Below are positions 8,579 through 18,600 of a DNA stretch of 64,000 bases, piece by piece. This DNA comes from CAWIUB01 sp963839175 (GTDB lineage Bacteria; Actinomycetota; Actinomycetes; Mycobacteriales; Jatrophihabitantaceae): contig CAWIUB010000001.1 of the NCBI GenBank assembly GCA_963839175.1, positions 120,986 through 184,985 of the forward strand. Direction: 5' to 3'. A program made the translations under genes and the position numbers. Position 1 is the first letter of the stretch; the number at the start of each line of letters is the position of its first letter. Below the pieces are notes generated by a model. It saw only the letters and a list, made by a program, of their open reading frames with translations. It was not told where the DNA came from and searched no databases.

Positions 8579-8621
8579 GAGCCGGCGCCCGGATTCGAAC
8601 CGGGAACCGCCCGATTACAAG
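8579..8621 (-). repeat. tRNA-Thr 3'-end fragment; candidate left attachment site
   Basis: These 43 bases match 28480-28522 with one difference (8585 G versus 28486 A). The match covers tRNA-Thr positions 32-73 plus one base, that is from the anticodon loop to the 3' end. No 5' half of the tRNA is present here. The orientation equals that of the complete tRNA-Thr 19.9 kb away, whose 3' end faces this fragment. That is the pattern left by integration of an element into a tRNA gene. Confidence 0.75.
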
Positions 8622-8926
8622 GCGGACGACTTACAGGCGCTGAACTGTAACTGGCGGCAAATGCTGGCCCGAACGCTGTCATCGTTGGCACCAATGGCCG
8701 CCTGAGGCAGGAGTTCATGGACAACTCATGGACAGCCAGGCCACGGTCGACACCCCCACCGAACAGCCCGCGCAGTCTCCAGTTGGCCAATCAGAACGGA
8801 CAATCGCTCCGATGGCCCGGCTTGGTCAAGGTGCGCGTACCGTGGGTAGGCCGCGCACACCACCGGGCTGCGCTTGACGCGAGCACCTTACGCAATCATG
8901 TCATCCGTACCTGGTATCATGTACAT

Positions 8927-9511
8927 ATGACACGACGCCTGTCGGTGCTGGCGCCCATCCTGCGCAGCGAGACCCAGGCACGGCTGCTCGCCGCGTTGCT
9001 GCTGCAACCTGGGCGTGAAGCCAGTATCGCCGAGCTTGCCCGTGAGGTCGGAGCCGACGCCGGAAATCTGCACGACGAGGTAGAACGCCTCGTTAAGGCC
9101 GGCATCCTCGCCGACCGCCGCGTGGGACGCACCCGCCTACTCCGCGCCACCGACAGCCCACTCGCCCGCCCGCTGGCCGATCTCCTGCTCCTCGGCTACG
9201 GGCCCAAGCCGGCGGCCGAACGTGCCTTGCGCGGTGCACCAGGCGTCGAGCAGGCATTCATCGGCGGCTCCTGGGCCGCGCGATACGAAGGGAACGCCGG
9301 CACCTTCCCGCACGATATCGACATCATCGTCGTTGGCTCACCCGACCGGGATGAGCTGACAGACGCCGTGGTGGACGCCATGCACACCATCGGGCTAGAT
9401 GCCCAGGTCATCTTCCGCAGCCGAACCGCGTGGCGCCAAGCCCGCGATGCCTTTACCCGGACGGCAAAAGCCGGCCCCCTAGTGGAACTCGACCTCAGCA
9501 AGATCACATGA
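8927..9511 (+). CDS. Winged-helix/MNT nucleotidyltransferase (antitoxin of MNT-HEPN module)
   Basis: The N-terminal 75 residues form an ArsR-like winged helix (RSETQARLLAALLLQPGREA, then IAELAREVGADAGNLHDEVE). The second half is a minimal nucleotidyltransferase with GGSWAARYEG and the double-aspartate strand HDIDIIVVGSPDRDEL. In studied MntA/HepT pairs the MNT protein neutralises the HEPN RNase by AMPylation. I chose ATG 8927 because a TATCAT hexamer ends 6 bp upstream, fitting a leaderless transcript. The longer frame from 8717 has no RBS and runs through the tRNA-fragment flank. The stop overlaps the HEPN start (ATGA). Confidence 0.75.
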   Translation: MTRRLSVLAPILRSETQARLLAALLLQPGREASIAELAREVGADAGNLHDEVERLVKAGILADRRVGRTRLLRATDSPLARPLADLLLLGYGPKPAAERALRGAPGVEQAFIGGSWAARYEGNAGTFPHDIDIIVVGSPDRDELTDAVVDAMHTIGLDAQVIFRSRTAWRQARDAFTRTAKAGPLVELDLSKIT

Positions 9512-9978
9512 GCAGCTGGCCGACCGGCATCCAGACGATCAAGCGGCTGCTCGCGGCTGGCAGCCTCCAGAGGGTCTCCGCCTCCCGCCAGGCAGCGACC
9601 ACCTTCCTCGACGCGGCCGCGAAACACCTCGATAGCGCCCATACCCTCGCCGAGGAAGATCCGGACGGCGCATACACCCTGCTCTACGATGCCGCACGCA
9701 AGAGCCTCGCCGCCATCCTGCAAGCCCAAGGTCTGCGAGCCACCAGCAGCGGCGGGCACTACGCGATCCAGGAAGCCATCGCCGCGCAGTTCACCAAACC
9801 ACCGCCACGTGACGCCTTCCGCCCGTTCGGCCGACTCCGGCGCACCCGCAACCAGATCGAATACGACGAGATCTCCCCCATCACGGCTGACGATGTCTAC
9901 GCCGACCTCCACACCGTCCGAGCCCTGAGCGCGATGGCCCAACAACTCACCCCTGAAATGCCCATCTTCATCGACTGA
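9508..9978 (+). CDS. HEPN-domain protein (putative toxin partner)
   Basis: The 156-residue all-helical protein has the HEPN pattern: FLDAAAKHLDSAHTLAEEDP, then AYTLLYDAARKSLAAILQAQ, and near the end RLRRTRNQIEYDEISP. The last motif sits where RNase-active HEPNs carry Rx4-6H; here the R and N are kept but no histidine follows, so nuclease activity is uncertain. It is translationally coupled (4-bp overlap) to the MNT gene upstream, the standard two-gene arrangement. Confidence 0.75.
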   Translation: MSSWPTGIQTIKRLLAAGSLQRVSASRQAATTFLDAAAKHLDSAHTLAEEDPDGAYTLLYDAARKSLAAILQAQGLRATSSGGHYAIQEAIAAQFTKPPPRDAFRPFGRLRRTRNQIEYDEISPITADDVYADLHTVRALSAMAQQLTPEMPIFID

Positions 9979-10510
9979 GAACACTGTGGTGCTCGTTGTG
10001 GCAGTGATCGAAGTCGATCGGTGTCAGGTAGTTCAGAGTGGAATGATTGCGGGTGCCGGTTGTAGCAGCACTCGACATATTCGAAGATCGCATTCGCCAG
10101 CTCGGCGCCGGTGTACCAGTGCCGCCGGTCGAGCAGCTCGGTCTGCAGGGTTACGAACAAAGCCTCCGGGACCCCGTTGTCGAGGCATACAAGACGCTGC
10201 CCATGGAGCCGAGCAGTCCGACGCTAGCAGCCGTTGCCCGAAGGCCGAGGGGGTGTCCTGCACTATCGCTGTGATGGATGCAGCCATCCACCTTGGCACC
10301 GCGGCGCGAGGTGGCCAACTCAGCGCACGAACGACCAGCTCGGCGCGGTGGTCGATGATGGGCAGATCGAGCACCCGGCGCTGAAAGCGTCCAGCACGGC
10401 CGCCGCGTATACCTTTCCTACGGCCGTAGGTGCTCGGTAATGTCCGCCGTCCGGAGCCGGTCCGGCGCGGTGACGGTGAACTGCCGGTTGACCAGGCACT
10501 GCGCTGGCAC
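9979..10510 (-). mobile_element. IS3-family transposase remnant
   Basis: Minus-strand pieces in several frames spell the C-terminal half of an IS3 OrfB (rve integrase core): RQFTVTAPDRLRTADITEHL, then GKVYAAAVLDAF, IDHRAELVVRALSW, FVTLQTELLDRRHWYTGAEL and ANAIFEYVECCYNRH. The N-terminal OrfA and the first part of OrfB are absent and I find no terminal repeats, so it is a dead fragment. It abuts the HEPN stop and the unknown gene that ends at 10514. Confidence 0.7.
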
Positions 10511-10513
10511 GTC

Positions 10514-11666
10514 TCAGCGATATGTGGCGTCGTCTCTCGGCCACGGAGACAGGTAGGCGGGGCCGGTCATCAACTCGCGGGTGTTGCGATGCAACGCGAC
10601 CAAGCGCCGCAAAGGATCGCTGTAGTACGGCGCTGTCGGGATGTTGTCGGCGGACTTCCGGAGGTGAGCGGCGAAAGCCCGCCGGTTGTCGGCCTCGTAT
10701 AGGTCATAGGCGTGGGGTGGCTGGCCGGGGAACCACAGGTGAGCCGATACGGCGTCGAGCCGAGCGCACAGGTCGATAAGGTCGCTCTCGCCATCGAGGT
10801 GGACCTGTGGCTCCATCGCGCACATGGCGATGAAGCTGCGTATCTCTCGCGCCGCTGGCGTGATCGTGTAGAGCAGAACGAGCTCGGATGCGTAGTGGTC
10901 GTAGCTCGGCCACGATCGGTTCCGGCCGTACGTGTCACTGCTCCGCTCCGCGAGCGGATGGACGTGGGCGGACAGGAACCGGTAGTGAACGTCTATCTGC
11001 GCGAGCGAGTCCTTCGTCTCGAACATGTTGCTGAGAAGGTTCCGTTTGATCCGGGGCCACGTCAGGTACAGCTCGTAGAGCGACCGATTCTGCTCGGCCT
11101 GCTGTGTCTGCTCCTCCTCCGTGATGAGCGGAAACCCGCGCCCGACTTCCGAGGTTCCGGGCCCGCCGTGGCGCCAGCGGATCGAATTGAGTCCGCAGGA
11201 AGTAGTAGACGCTGATCTCGGTCCTGACGCCGTTGACGTCGGGCTCGCTGAACATGCCTCTGTAGGCCACCGTCACCTGCCCCCGCTTGGTCCGGTACCA
11301 GTCGACGATGCCCTCCGCCCACTCCACGCAGGACGCGCGTTCCGCCCTTAGTTCTTCCCATCGTTGTTGGGTGACGTCGGCGAAGATCCGAACGTAGCGG
11401 CGACCACGGAAGATGAGCGTGTCGAGAAGCTGATGCTCGAGCGCGACGCGCAGCAACGCGAACGACGACGGATACGAATCATCCTGTGCCAGCCGAACGC
11501 TCGAGCGCAGGTGATCCCCGAACGCGCGAGCGCGGTCCGCCATATCGTCGTGCTGCACGTGGTGAACGTCGCCGCGGACTAATCGCTCGCGCAGCTCGCT
11601 GATCACTGTGATCGCGGTACTGGCGGCTGTGAGTAGTTCGGCATGTTCGTTCGCCGGCCACGGCAC
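10514..11666 (-). CDS. Hypothetical protein, about 384 residues (one frameshift)
   Basis: Not recognised. The N-terminal frame (from 11666) reads LLTAASTAITVISELRERLV, FALLRVALEHQLLDTLIFRG and SVYYFLRTQFDPLAP. The frame is lost near 11160 and resumes as MFETKDSLAQIDVHYRFLSA, SYDHYASELVLLYTITPAAR and HLRKSADNIPTAPYYSDPLR to the stop at 10514. Composition is that of a soluble helical protein without signal peptide or TM segments. The pattern of helices with paired H and R residues is loosely reminiscent of large HEPN-like proteins, but I do not claim homology. It lies in the putative island. Confidence 0.55.
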
Positions 11667-12182
11667 GTGATCGAGTATGTCGATCGCAAGCGGTCAAGTG
11701 CTAGGTCGCCGCCCGCCGGCCGTGTCGCGCCACGTCCAGGAGAAGGTTCAGCACCGCCGGAAGTCCACGAGCTTGCCGGGCCTCTTCGCCCGCCCGTCAG
11801 GGTCCGGAGTCGACCACACTGCCAGTATGGCGGGCCAAATTGTGGGCCAGCACCGGGAAGTCACGTGATGCGGTCAGACCGCGCTCGTCATCTCGTCCGC
11901 CTGATCGTCATCGGCATCGTCGTTGAGGCCGCCAACGGCGACAACATCGGCTCCTCCGTGTCGTCTGGCCCGGCGGCTCGAGGCGCAGCTGACTTGAGGC
12001 GCAGCTGATATGTGCAGGCCCGAGTTGTGCGCTCACACGGCCTCTTCTACCGATCTGCGGATAGTTGCCTGAGGGCCGCTGACGAGAACAGAGACGCCGA
12101 TCACCGGGCCGGCGCGAGACGGGCCTTTTCGAGTTCGGGGCGCGGTGAGACTATCTCTGGATCTGGGCGGAGGAGATCGCGC
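11667..12182. other. 516-bp stretch without a recognisable gene
   Basis: Short frames here have no family character. A 13-bp direct repeat GAGGCGCAGCTGA occurs at 11980-11992 and 11996-12008. The last 15 bp hold the GGAGGA ribosome-binding site of the next gene. Confidence 0.5.
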
Positions 12183-12581
12183 ATGGACGTCGCGAAGCTT
12201 GACGGACTGCAGGTGTTCGACGGCCTGTCACTGGACCAACTTGAGATGATCGCGCAGTACGCGGTCGAGGTCGACGTTCCCGAAGGCAAGGAGCTGGTGC
12301 GTGACGCCGCCCTGGCATGGGATTTTTACGTGATTGAGGAGGGAAGCGCGGAGGTTAGGCGCGGCCAAAGGACGCTCGGGACCCTAGGCGCGGGGGATTT
12401 CTTTGGCGAGGTCGGTGTCATGGCGTCCGACCGGCGACGGACCGCAAGCGTGGTGACCACGTCGCCGATGAAGGCGATCAGGTTGACGACGCACCAGTTG
12501 CGAATGATCGCGCAAGAGTCGCCCGACTTCGCAGAGCGTCTGCGCGCCGCGATTGCCGAACGCGAGCAACACCTGCTCTAG
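12183..12581 (+). CDS. Stand-alone cyclic-nucleotide-binding domain protein
   Basis: The 132-residue protein is one CNB domain: LQVFDGLSLDQLEMIAQYAV, a beta roll with FYVIEEGSAEVRRG, the phosphate-binding-cassette region GAGDFFGEVGVMASDRRRTA and a C-terminal helix ESPDFAERLRAAIAER. The FGE...RRTA cassette retains the Glu and Arg that contact ribose and phosphate, so cNMP binding is credible. No HTH or enzyme domain is attached, so it may act as a sensor subunit or sink. GGAGGA precedes ATG 12183 by about 9 bp. It is the first of five CNB-bearing genes in 15 kb. Confidence 0.85.
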   Translation: MDVAKLDGLQVFDGLSLDQLEMIAQYAVEVDVPEGKELVRDAALAWDFYVIEEGSAEVRRGQRTLGTLGAGDFFGEVGVMASDRRRTASVVTTSPMKAIRLTTHQLRMIAQESPDFAERLRAAIAEREQHLL

Positions 12582-12720
12582 CTCGTCGCGCCGCGAGCGA
12601 TGTCCGCCGGCCTGGCCCGGCGTTGTGGACTAGACGGGACGCGTGCGGTACGGGCGGTCCGGCTTCCCGGAGATCCCACGATCCTCAGCTTGCGGCACAA
12701 GGACATAACACTCCCAGCTC

Positions 12721-12942
12721 ATGCGCATCTGCCGCGACTGCGGCGAGGAGAACCCGGACCGGGCGAGCTGCTGCCTCGCCTGCGCGGCTCCGTTCCAGGC
12801 CGGATCGGAGTTCTCGCGCGAGACGGGCCGGAACGTGACCATCGGTTGGCATTGCTGCCTGGGATTGCAGCAACCGACCCGAGTTCGTGAACAGACCCAT
12901 AGACCGTCCACAGTGGACAGTCGTCGAGCACGTTGCGACTAG
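12721..12942 (+). pseudogene. Zinc-ribbon start of a class III cyclase gene (relic)
   Basis: Residues 1-25, MRICRDCGEENPDRASCCLA plus CAAPF, form the double-CxxC zinc ribbon found at the N-terminus of many actinobacterial adenylate cyclases. The following FSRETGRNVTIGW resembles the RETRKTVTVLF that begins their cyclase domain. After that the frame carries no homology. The simplest reading is a truncated paralogue of the cyclase at 15651. Confidence 0.45.
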
Positions 12943-13361
12943 GTTGCGTCCGGTGGCAGACGCTCGGCGACAGCCTCCATCACCTTCAGCGCAAGCTTCG
13001 GCATGCGCAGGAGCACCGAGCGGAAATCCGCGTCCCTGATCACGAGTACCCGCACCGGATTGGTCGCGGTGACGGTCGCGGTGCGAGGCCGATCGGAGAC
13101 CAGCGCGATCTCACCGAAGAAGTCGCCGGGCCGGATGGTCGCGACCTTCCTACCGTTGCGCCGGACCTCCGCCTCACCGTCGACGAGGACGAAGAACTCC
13201 CGGCCGCGCTCGCCCTGGCGCGTGAGCTCCCTCCCCTCCGGTAGGCCGACCTCGTCCGCAATCGACGCGACCTGCGCGAGCTGTGCCTTCGTGAGCGGGG
13301 CGAACAGCGGAACCTTCTTGATCAGCGCGATCTTGGTGTCCTTGCGCATCCCGAGCGCCAT
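12939..13361 (-). CDS. Stand-alone cyclic-nucleotide-binding domain protein
   Basis: This is a 140-residue single CNB domain: IALIKKVPLFAPLTKAQLAQ, REFFVLVDGEAEVRRNG, cassette PGDFFGEIALVSDRPRTATV, and a helix RMPKLALKVMEAVAERLP. The GE...RTA cassette is intact, so it should bind cAMP or cGMP. It has no output domain. It is about 35-40% similar by eye to the protein at 12183 and to the CNB tail at 15250-15650, suggesting duplication. It is transcribed toward the 12183 gene; the cyclase operon lies behind it. Confidence 0.85.
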   Translation of the reverse strand: MALGMRKDTKIALIKKVPLFAPLTKAQLAQVASIADEVGLPEGRELTRQGERGREFFVLVDGEAEVRRNGRKVATIRPGDFFGEIALVSDRPRTATVTATNPVRVLVIRDADFRSVLLRMPKLALKVMEAVAERLPPDAT

Positions 13362-13550
13362 CGGCGGAGTGTATAGCCGTTGACGATCCGTCGGCGAGAT
13401 TGGCGCGACGTTTGCGCCTCACCGGGCGTTGGGGCCGTCTGCTTCGCTACTTGTCGGTCAAGCCAGAGATCGCCACGTGACCGCTTCCTCTGGGCTCATT
13501 GCGGGGTTGATACAGCAGCATCCAATGGACGACGGCTCGACGGCCTTTTT

Positions 13551-13640
13551 CGGACATCTCCGGCTCACCAAGCTGATCGAGCGCTTTGCGCGAGGGAGAG
13601 GTTGGCGCCGAGGAGATGAGCTTTCAGGCAGCGATGAGCA
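13551..13640 (+). pseudogene. Relic of a class III cyclase catalytic domain
   Basis: Allowing two small indels, these bases read DISG-TKLIERFAR-GEVGAEEMS, which parallels DISGFTALTERLSRKGKVGA and EEMSD in the intact cyclase (residues about 47-72). The block of gcgccgaggagatgagc is shared at the nucleotide level. Nothing cyclase-like follows. The rest of 13362-13961 holds no recognisable gene. Confidence 0.5.
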
Positions 13641-13961
13641 CTTCCCTGCTCGTCCCAGCACGCTCGAGGGCGAACCGAAACCGACAGGGGACGAAATGTC
13701 GCGGGCTGGCAGGCGCAGGGGATGGCGTCATGCCTCCTCGGCGGACCGGGGTGGCGGGACGCGGCTGCCCGCCCGGCGCGCTTCGACGACCGGGATGGCC
13801 TGCGCGAGTTCGTTGAGCGGGTCATGCGTGGAACAGCGTCATGAGCGGTTCGCGACACCGAGTGACGCCTGGTGTCGTTGCAACGCAGGTGCGATCCTCG
13901 ACGGCAGGGAGACTGCGAGATGAGGTCCTGGTCGGGGTGGCGCTGCAGAGGAGGCACGGCC

Positions 13962-15654
13962 GTGACCGGGTGGGCGGACGCCACGAAGCGGCTGCGACGC
14001 GCGGGCCATTCCAGCGCGGGAGCCGAGCAGTGGGGCGCACTGCGCGACGTGCTGCGGCTCCCGGACGTGCGACGGCTGGAGCTGGGCTGGGGCCTGTGCT
14101 TGGTCGGCGAATTCGCGTCCACGATCGCCGCTGTTCGTCTATGCCTTCGACGAGGGCGGCGCGACGCTCGTCGCGATCTACGGCGTCGCCCGGGCGGCGC
14201 CAGGGGCCATCGTCACGCCCGCGTTGCTGGGCCTGACCGACCGGGTGGCTGTGGACCGGATGCTGCGCGCCACGACAGGGGTGCGGGCGGCGCTCATCGC
14301 GCTGGCCGGTGCCGCGGCCGCGCTTCACGCATCGCCCGCGGTCGTCCTCACGCTCGCGTCGATTTCCGCGTCGATGACCGCGACGTTCCGGCCGGCCCAG
14401 GCCACCGTGTTGCCGTGGCTCGCGCGTACACCCGCGGAGCTGACCGCGGCGAACGTCGCCGCGACGATGTCGGAGAACACTGCCGCACTCGTGGGGCCGG
14501 CCCTCGCCGGGGTGGTGCTCGCCGTCGCCAGCGCGGGCACCGCACTCGCCGTCGCCGCCGCGTTCCTCGGGGGCGCGTTCCTCGCGCTGTGGCGACTGCG
14601 GGTTCCGGCGCAGGCACAGGATGCCCGCAAGCTGACATCGCGAGGGCCGCTGCGCGACGCCGCCGAGGGCGCGGCATCCCTTGTCCGGATCGCCCGGCCG
14701 GCGGGATACGTCGTGCTCGGCTTCGCGCAGACGTTCGTGCGCGGAGCCCTGCTGGTCCTCCTCGTCGTCGTCGCGCTGGACGTGCTGTCCCTGGGGCGCG
14801 GCGCCGTAGGCTGGCTGAACGCCGCGATCGGCGCCGGCGGGCTCATCGGTGGCGCACTCGCTGCCAGGCTGGCGCACCTGACCCGTCTGGGGCGGTGCTT
14901 CGTGTTGGGCGTGGCGCTGTGGGGTCTCCCACTCGTGGCGCTCGGCGTGATCTCGAACCCGGCCGCTGCCTACCTGGCGCTGGTTGTCGTCGGAGCCGGC
15001 AACGCGGTCGAGGACGCGGGCCTGTTCACCTTGCTACCGCGCCTGCTCGGCAACCGGAAGGCAGCGCCGGCGATGGGCGCGTTCGAGCTGGTGGTATTCG
15101 CCGGCGTGAGCGCCGGCTCGGTGGCAGCGCCGGCGATCTCGCACTGGCTGGGCCCACGCGGTGCGTTGGTCGCGATCGGAGGCACGCTGGCGGTTCTCGC
15201 GATGGCGTACGTGCCGCGCTTCGCGCAGATCGACCGGACTACCCCGGTGCCGGGGCCCGAGATCGCGTTGCTGCGCGGCCTGCCGATGTTCGCCCCGTTG
15301 CCGGTGGCGACCGTCGACCAGCTGGCCACGGTGCTGGAACGCCACGAGTACCAGCCCGGCAAGGCGGTCATGCGCGAAGGCGACCACGGTGATCGCTTCC
15401 ATGTCATCGTCGACGGACGTGCGCACGTCACCGTGGGTGCGAGGTCGGTGCGCTACCTGCAGCGGGGCGACTGCTTGGGCGAGATCGCCCTGCTGCGCGA
15501 CGTGCCGCGTACCGCGACGGTGACCGCCACCGAGATGTTGCACACGGTCGCGCTGGCGCGGGCCGACTACCTGGCCGCGGTGACCGGCAACCGGATCAGC
15601 GCTCGGGCCGCCGAGGATCTCGCCGACGAGCGGCTGGCGGCGACGAGCCAGTGA
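13962..15654 (+). CDS. MFS permease with C-terminal cyclic-nucleotide-binding domain (one frameshift)
   Basis: GTG 13962 follows a GAGGAGG site by 8 bp. The N-terminus (LPDVRRLELGWGLCLVGEFA) and the first helices are in a different frame from the rest; one indel lies near 14133. From there a 10-12 TM MFS core runs to about residue 420 (GFAQTFVRGALLVLLVVVAL and others). A CNB domain follows (LLRGLPMFAPLPVATVDQLA, HVIVDGRAHVTV, RGDCLGEIALLRDVPRTATV). Mycobacterial Rv3239c and Rv3728 pair MFS, CNB and patatin parts in one chain; here the patatin is a separate gene at 22096. Transport would be gated by cNMP. The stop overlaps the cyclase GTG by 4 bp, coupling effector and synthase. Confidence 0.8.
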
Positions 15655-18600
15655 CCCGCGTCGTCGGCGAGGCGGATCGGGCGGCGCGCCCGCTGCAGGC
15701 CTACGTCCCCCAGTTGGTGACGGAGTGGCTGTCCGAGCACCCCGATCGCCAGCACCTCACGCTCGAGGGCTCGATGGCCCTGGCAGACATCTCCGGATTC
15801 ACCGCGCTCACCGAACGGCTCTCCCGCAAGGGAAAGGTCGGCGCCGAGGAGATGAGCGACATCCTGAACGGCACGTTCGCCGCGCTCTTCGATGCTGCCC
15901 GCCCGGACGGCGCCGACCTGATCAAGTGGGGCGGGGATGCGATCCTCCTGCTGTTCCGCGGGCCCCACCATGCCGCGCATGCAGCACGCGCGGCCCACCG
16001 GATGCGCACGGTGCTGCGCAGCGTCGGGCGCACTCGCGTCTCGGCGGGTGGGGTCACGCTGCGGATGTCGGTCGGCATCCACAGCGGCCGGTTCGATTTC
16101 TTCCTGGTCGGCGACCCGAATGATCCACCGCGAGCTGATCGTCAGCGGGCCAAGCGCGAGCGTCACCGCCGAGATGGAATCGCTCACCACCGCTGGCCAG
16201 ATCGTAGTCAGCGACGCAACCGCGGCGCTGCTGCTCCCAGCCTCCATCGGCATGCCCGTGCATGGCGGCCGGGTGCTGCGGTCGGCGCCGGTGCTGCCCG
16301 ACCTCGCCGTGCCCGATGGCGCGGATCAAGCGGTCGACGTCAGCCAACTACTGCCACCGCCGGTGCGTGCCCACCTGCTGGCGGCCGCGGGCGAGTCCGA
16401 ACACCGCCAGGTCGCGGTGGCGTTCATCGAGTTCTCCCAGACCGACGCGGTGATGTCCGACGGCGGCCCGTCTGCGGCCGTCGAGTCACTCGACGAGTGC
16501 CTGCGCAACATCCAGGAGGCCTGCGCCGCGCACGACGTGTCCTTCCTCGAGAGCGACATCAACCGCGACGGCGGCAAGATCATGCTCGCCGCGGGCGCGC
16601 CGCGCAGCAGCGGCGGCGACGACGACCGGCTGCTGCGTGCGGTGCAACTGGCCGTCGAACGCGCCGGGCGGCTGCCATTGCGCGCTGGAGTCAACCGCGG
16701 ACGCGTGTTCGCCGGCGACTTCGGCCCCGCGTTCCGCAGGACGTACTCGATCAAGGGCGACGCGATCAACACGGCAGCACGGGTCATGGCCCATGCTGAG
16801 ACCGGCGAGGTGCTAGCCACCCATGAGGTGATGTCGCGCTCGCGCACCGTGTTCGTGACCCGCGACGTCGAGCCGTTCATGGTGAAGGGCAAGGCGCAAC
16901 CGATCCACGCCGTGTCGGTCGGGCCACCGGCGGGTGAAATTGCAGAGGCTGCCCTTGCCGACGACACCTTTGTCGGACGCAATGCCGAGATGGCCACACT
17001 GCGCCGAGCGCTCGACGCCGCGAGGGTCGGGCAGGGGTCACTCGTCGACGTGATCGGCGAGCCCGGTATGGGCAAGTCCCGGCTTGTGCAGGAGGTCGTG
17101 CACGACGCGGCCGACATGGTGGTGGTCAGCGGGCCGAGCGGCTCGTACGACTCGAAGACGCCGTACATCCCGTTCCGCACGCTGCTGCGCGGGCTGCTCG
17201 GCGTCGGCGCTGCGACCAGCGGCGAGGCGACCGCGCAGCGGCTCAGGGATCGCGTCACGGGGAACGCGCCGCACCTGCTGCCGTGGCTGCCGCTGCTCGG
17301 GACCGTCCTCGACGTCGACGTCGGCGCGACGAGCGAGACCACCGAGCTCGACGATCGGTTTCGCCATTCGCGGATCGCCGACGTGCTGGTCGAGTTCCTG
17401 CAAGTGGTGCTGCCGACGCCCACGCTGCTCGTTTTCGAGAACACCCAACTGATGGACGACACGTCTGCCGACCTGCTGGGCGCCGTCGAAGCCGGCCTGG
17501 ACGACAAGCCGTGGGTCGTGCTCGCGACCCGGCGCGACATGCCGACCGGCTTCGTGCCCGCGGGAAGCGTCGCCCACTACCACCGGCTCCCCCTGGCGCC
17601 CATCGACGCGGCTGCCGCGCTGAGCTTGCTGGACGCGGCGACTCACGCCGCACCGCTGAGCGCCCACGCGATGAACGCGATTGCGGCCAAGGCCGGCGGC
17701 AATCCTCTGTTTCTGCGCGCCCTGGTGACAGCTGCCCTGCGATCGGGGAGCGAGGCGGACCTCCCCGACTCGGTCGAGGCCGTCCTCACCGCCGAGGTGG
17801 ACCGCCTCGACCCGAGCGACCGCACGGTGCTGCGCTGCGCGGCCGTGCTCGGCGTGCGCTTCGCCGAGGCGCTGCTGCGCGACATGCTCGCCACGAGCGC
17901 AAGCCCGGTCGACGCGGACCTGCGCCGGCTCGGCGAGTTCGTCCACCCGGACGGCGCCGGCATGTGGCGGTTCCGCCACGCCCTGATTCGCGACGCGGCC
18001 TACGCCGGGCTCCCCTATCGCCTGCGGCGGCGCATGCACGACTACGCGGGGCGCGTCATCGAGTCGACTGCGCCGGACCTCGACGAGGTTTGCGAGCGGC
18101 TGTCGATGCACTTCTTCCACGCGGGCGATGTAGAACGGGCCTGGAGGTACTCCCGGATGGCGGGGCGACGCGCGCAGGGCCAGTACGCGTACACCGCCGC
18201 GATCGGGTTCCTCGAGCGGGCGATCGAGTCCGGGGGTGCGTCCGGTGCTCCGCCTGACGAGGTCGGCGCGGTGCACGAGGCGCTGGGAGACGTCCGCGAC
18301 ATCGCGGGGTTCTCGCGGGATGCTGTCGTCGCCTATCGGCGGGCACGCCCGTACCGGCGTGGGAACCCGGTCGGTCTCGCTGCGCTGATGCTCAAGGAAG
18401 CGGGGCTGCACCAGCGCCTGGGCGCGTTCGTCACGTCGCTGCGGCTGCTCAGCCACGCGCGTGGCGTGCTGGCCGGCGCTGCCGGACCGGATGCCGACGC
18501 CGCTCGCTCGCGCCTGGCGACGCGCTACGCGTTCGGCAAGTACCTGCAGGGCGACCGCCGCGCGGCGCTGCGGTGGAGCGAGGTCGGCGTCCACGAGGCA

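Noticed and set aside
8579..8700. A complete tRNA gene at the left repeat
   Set aside because: Only positions 32-73 are present; no D-arm or 5' acceptor strand can be found.
13822..14877. 351-residue minus-strand open frame
   Set aside because: Shadow of the MFS-CNB gene; composition is an artefact of GC-rich codons.
16326..17540. 404-residue minus-strand open frame
   Set aside because: Ser/Arg-rich shadow of the cyclase gene.
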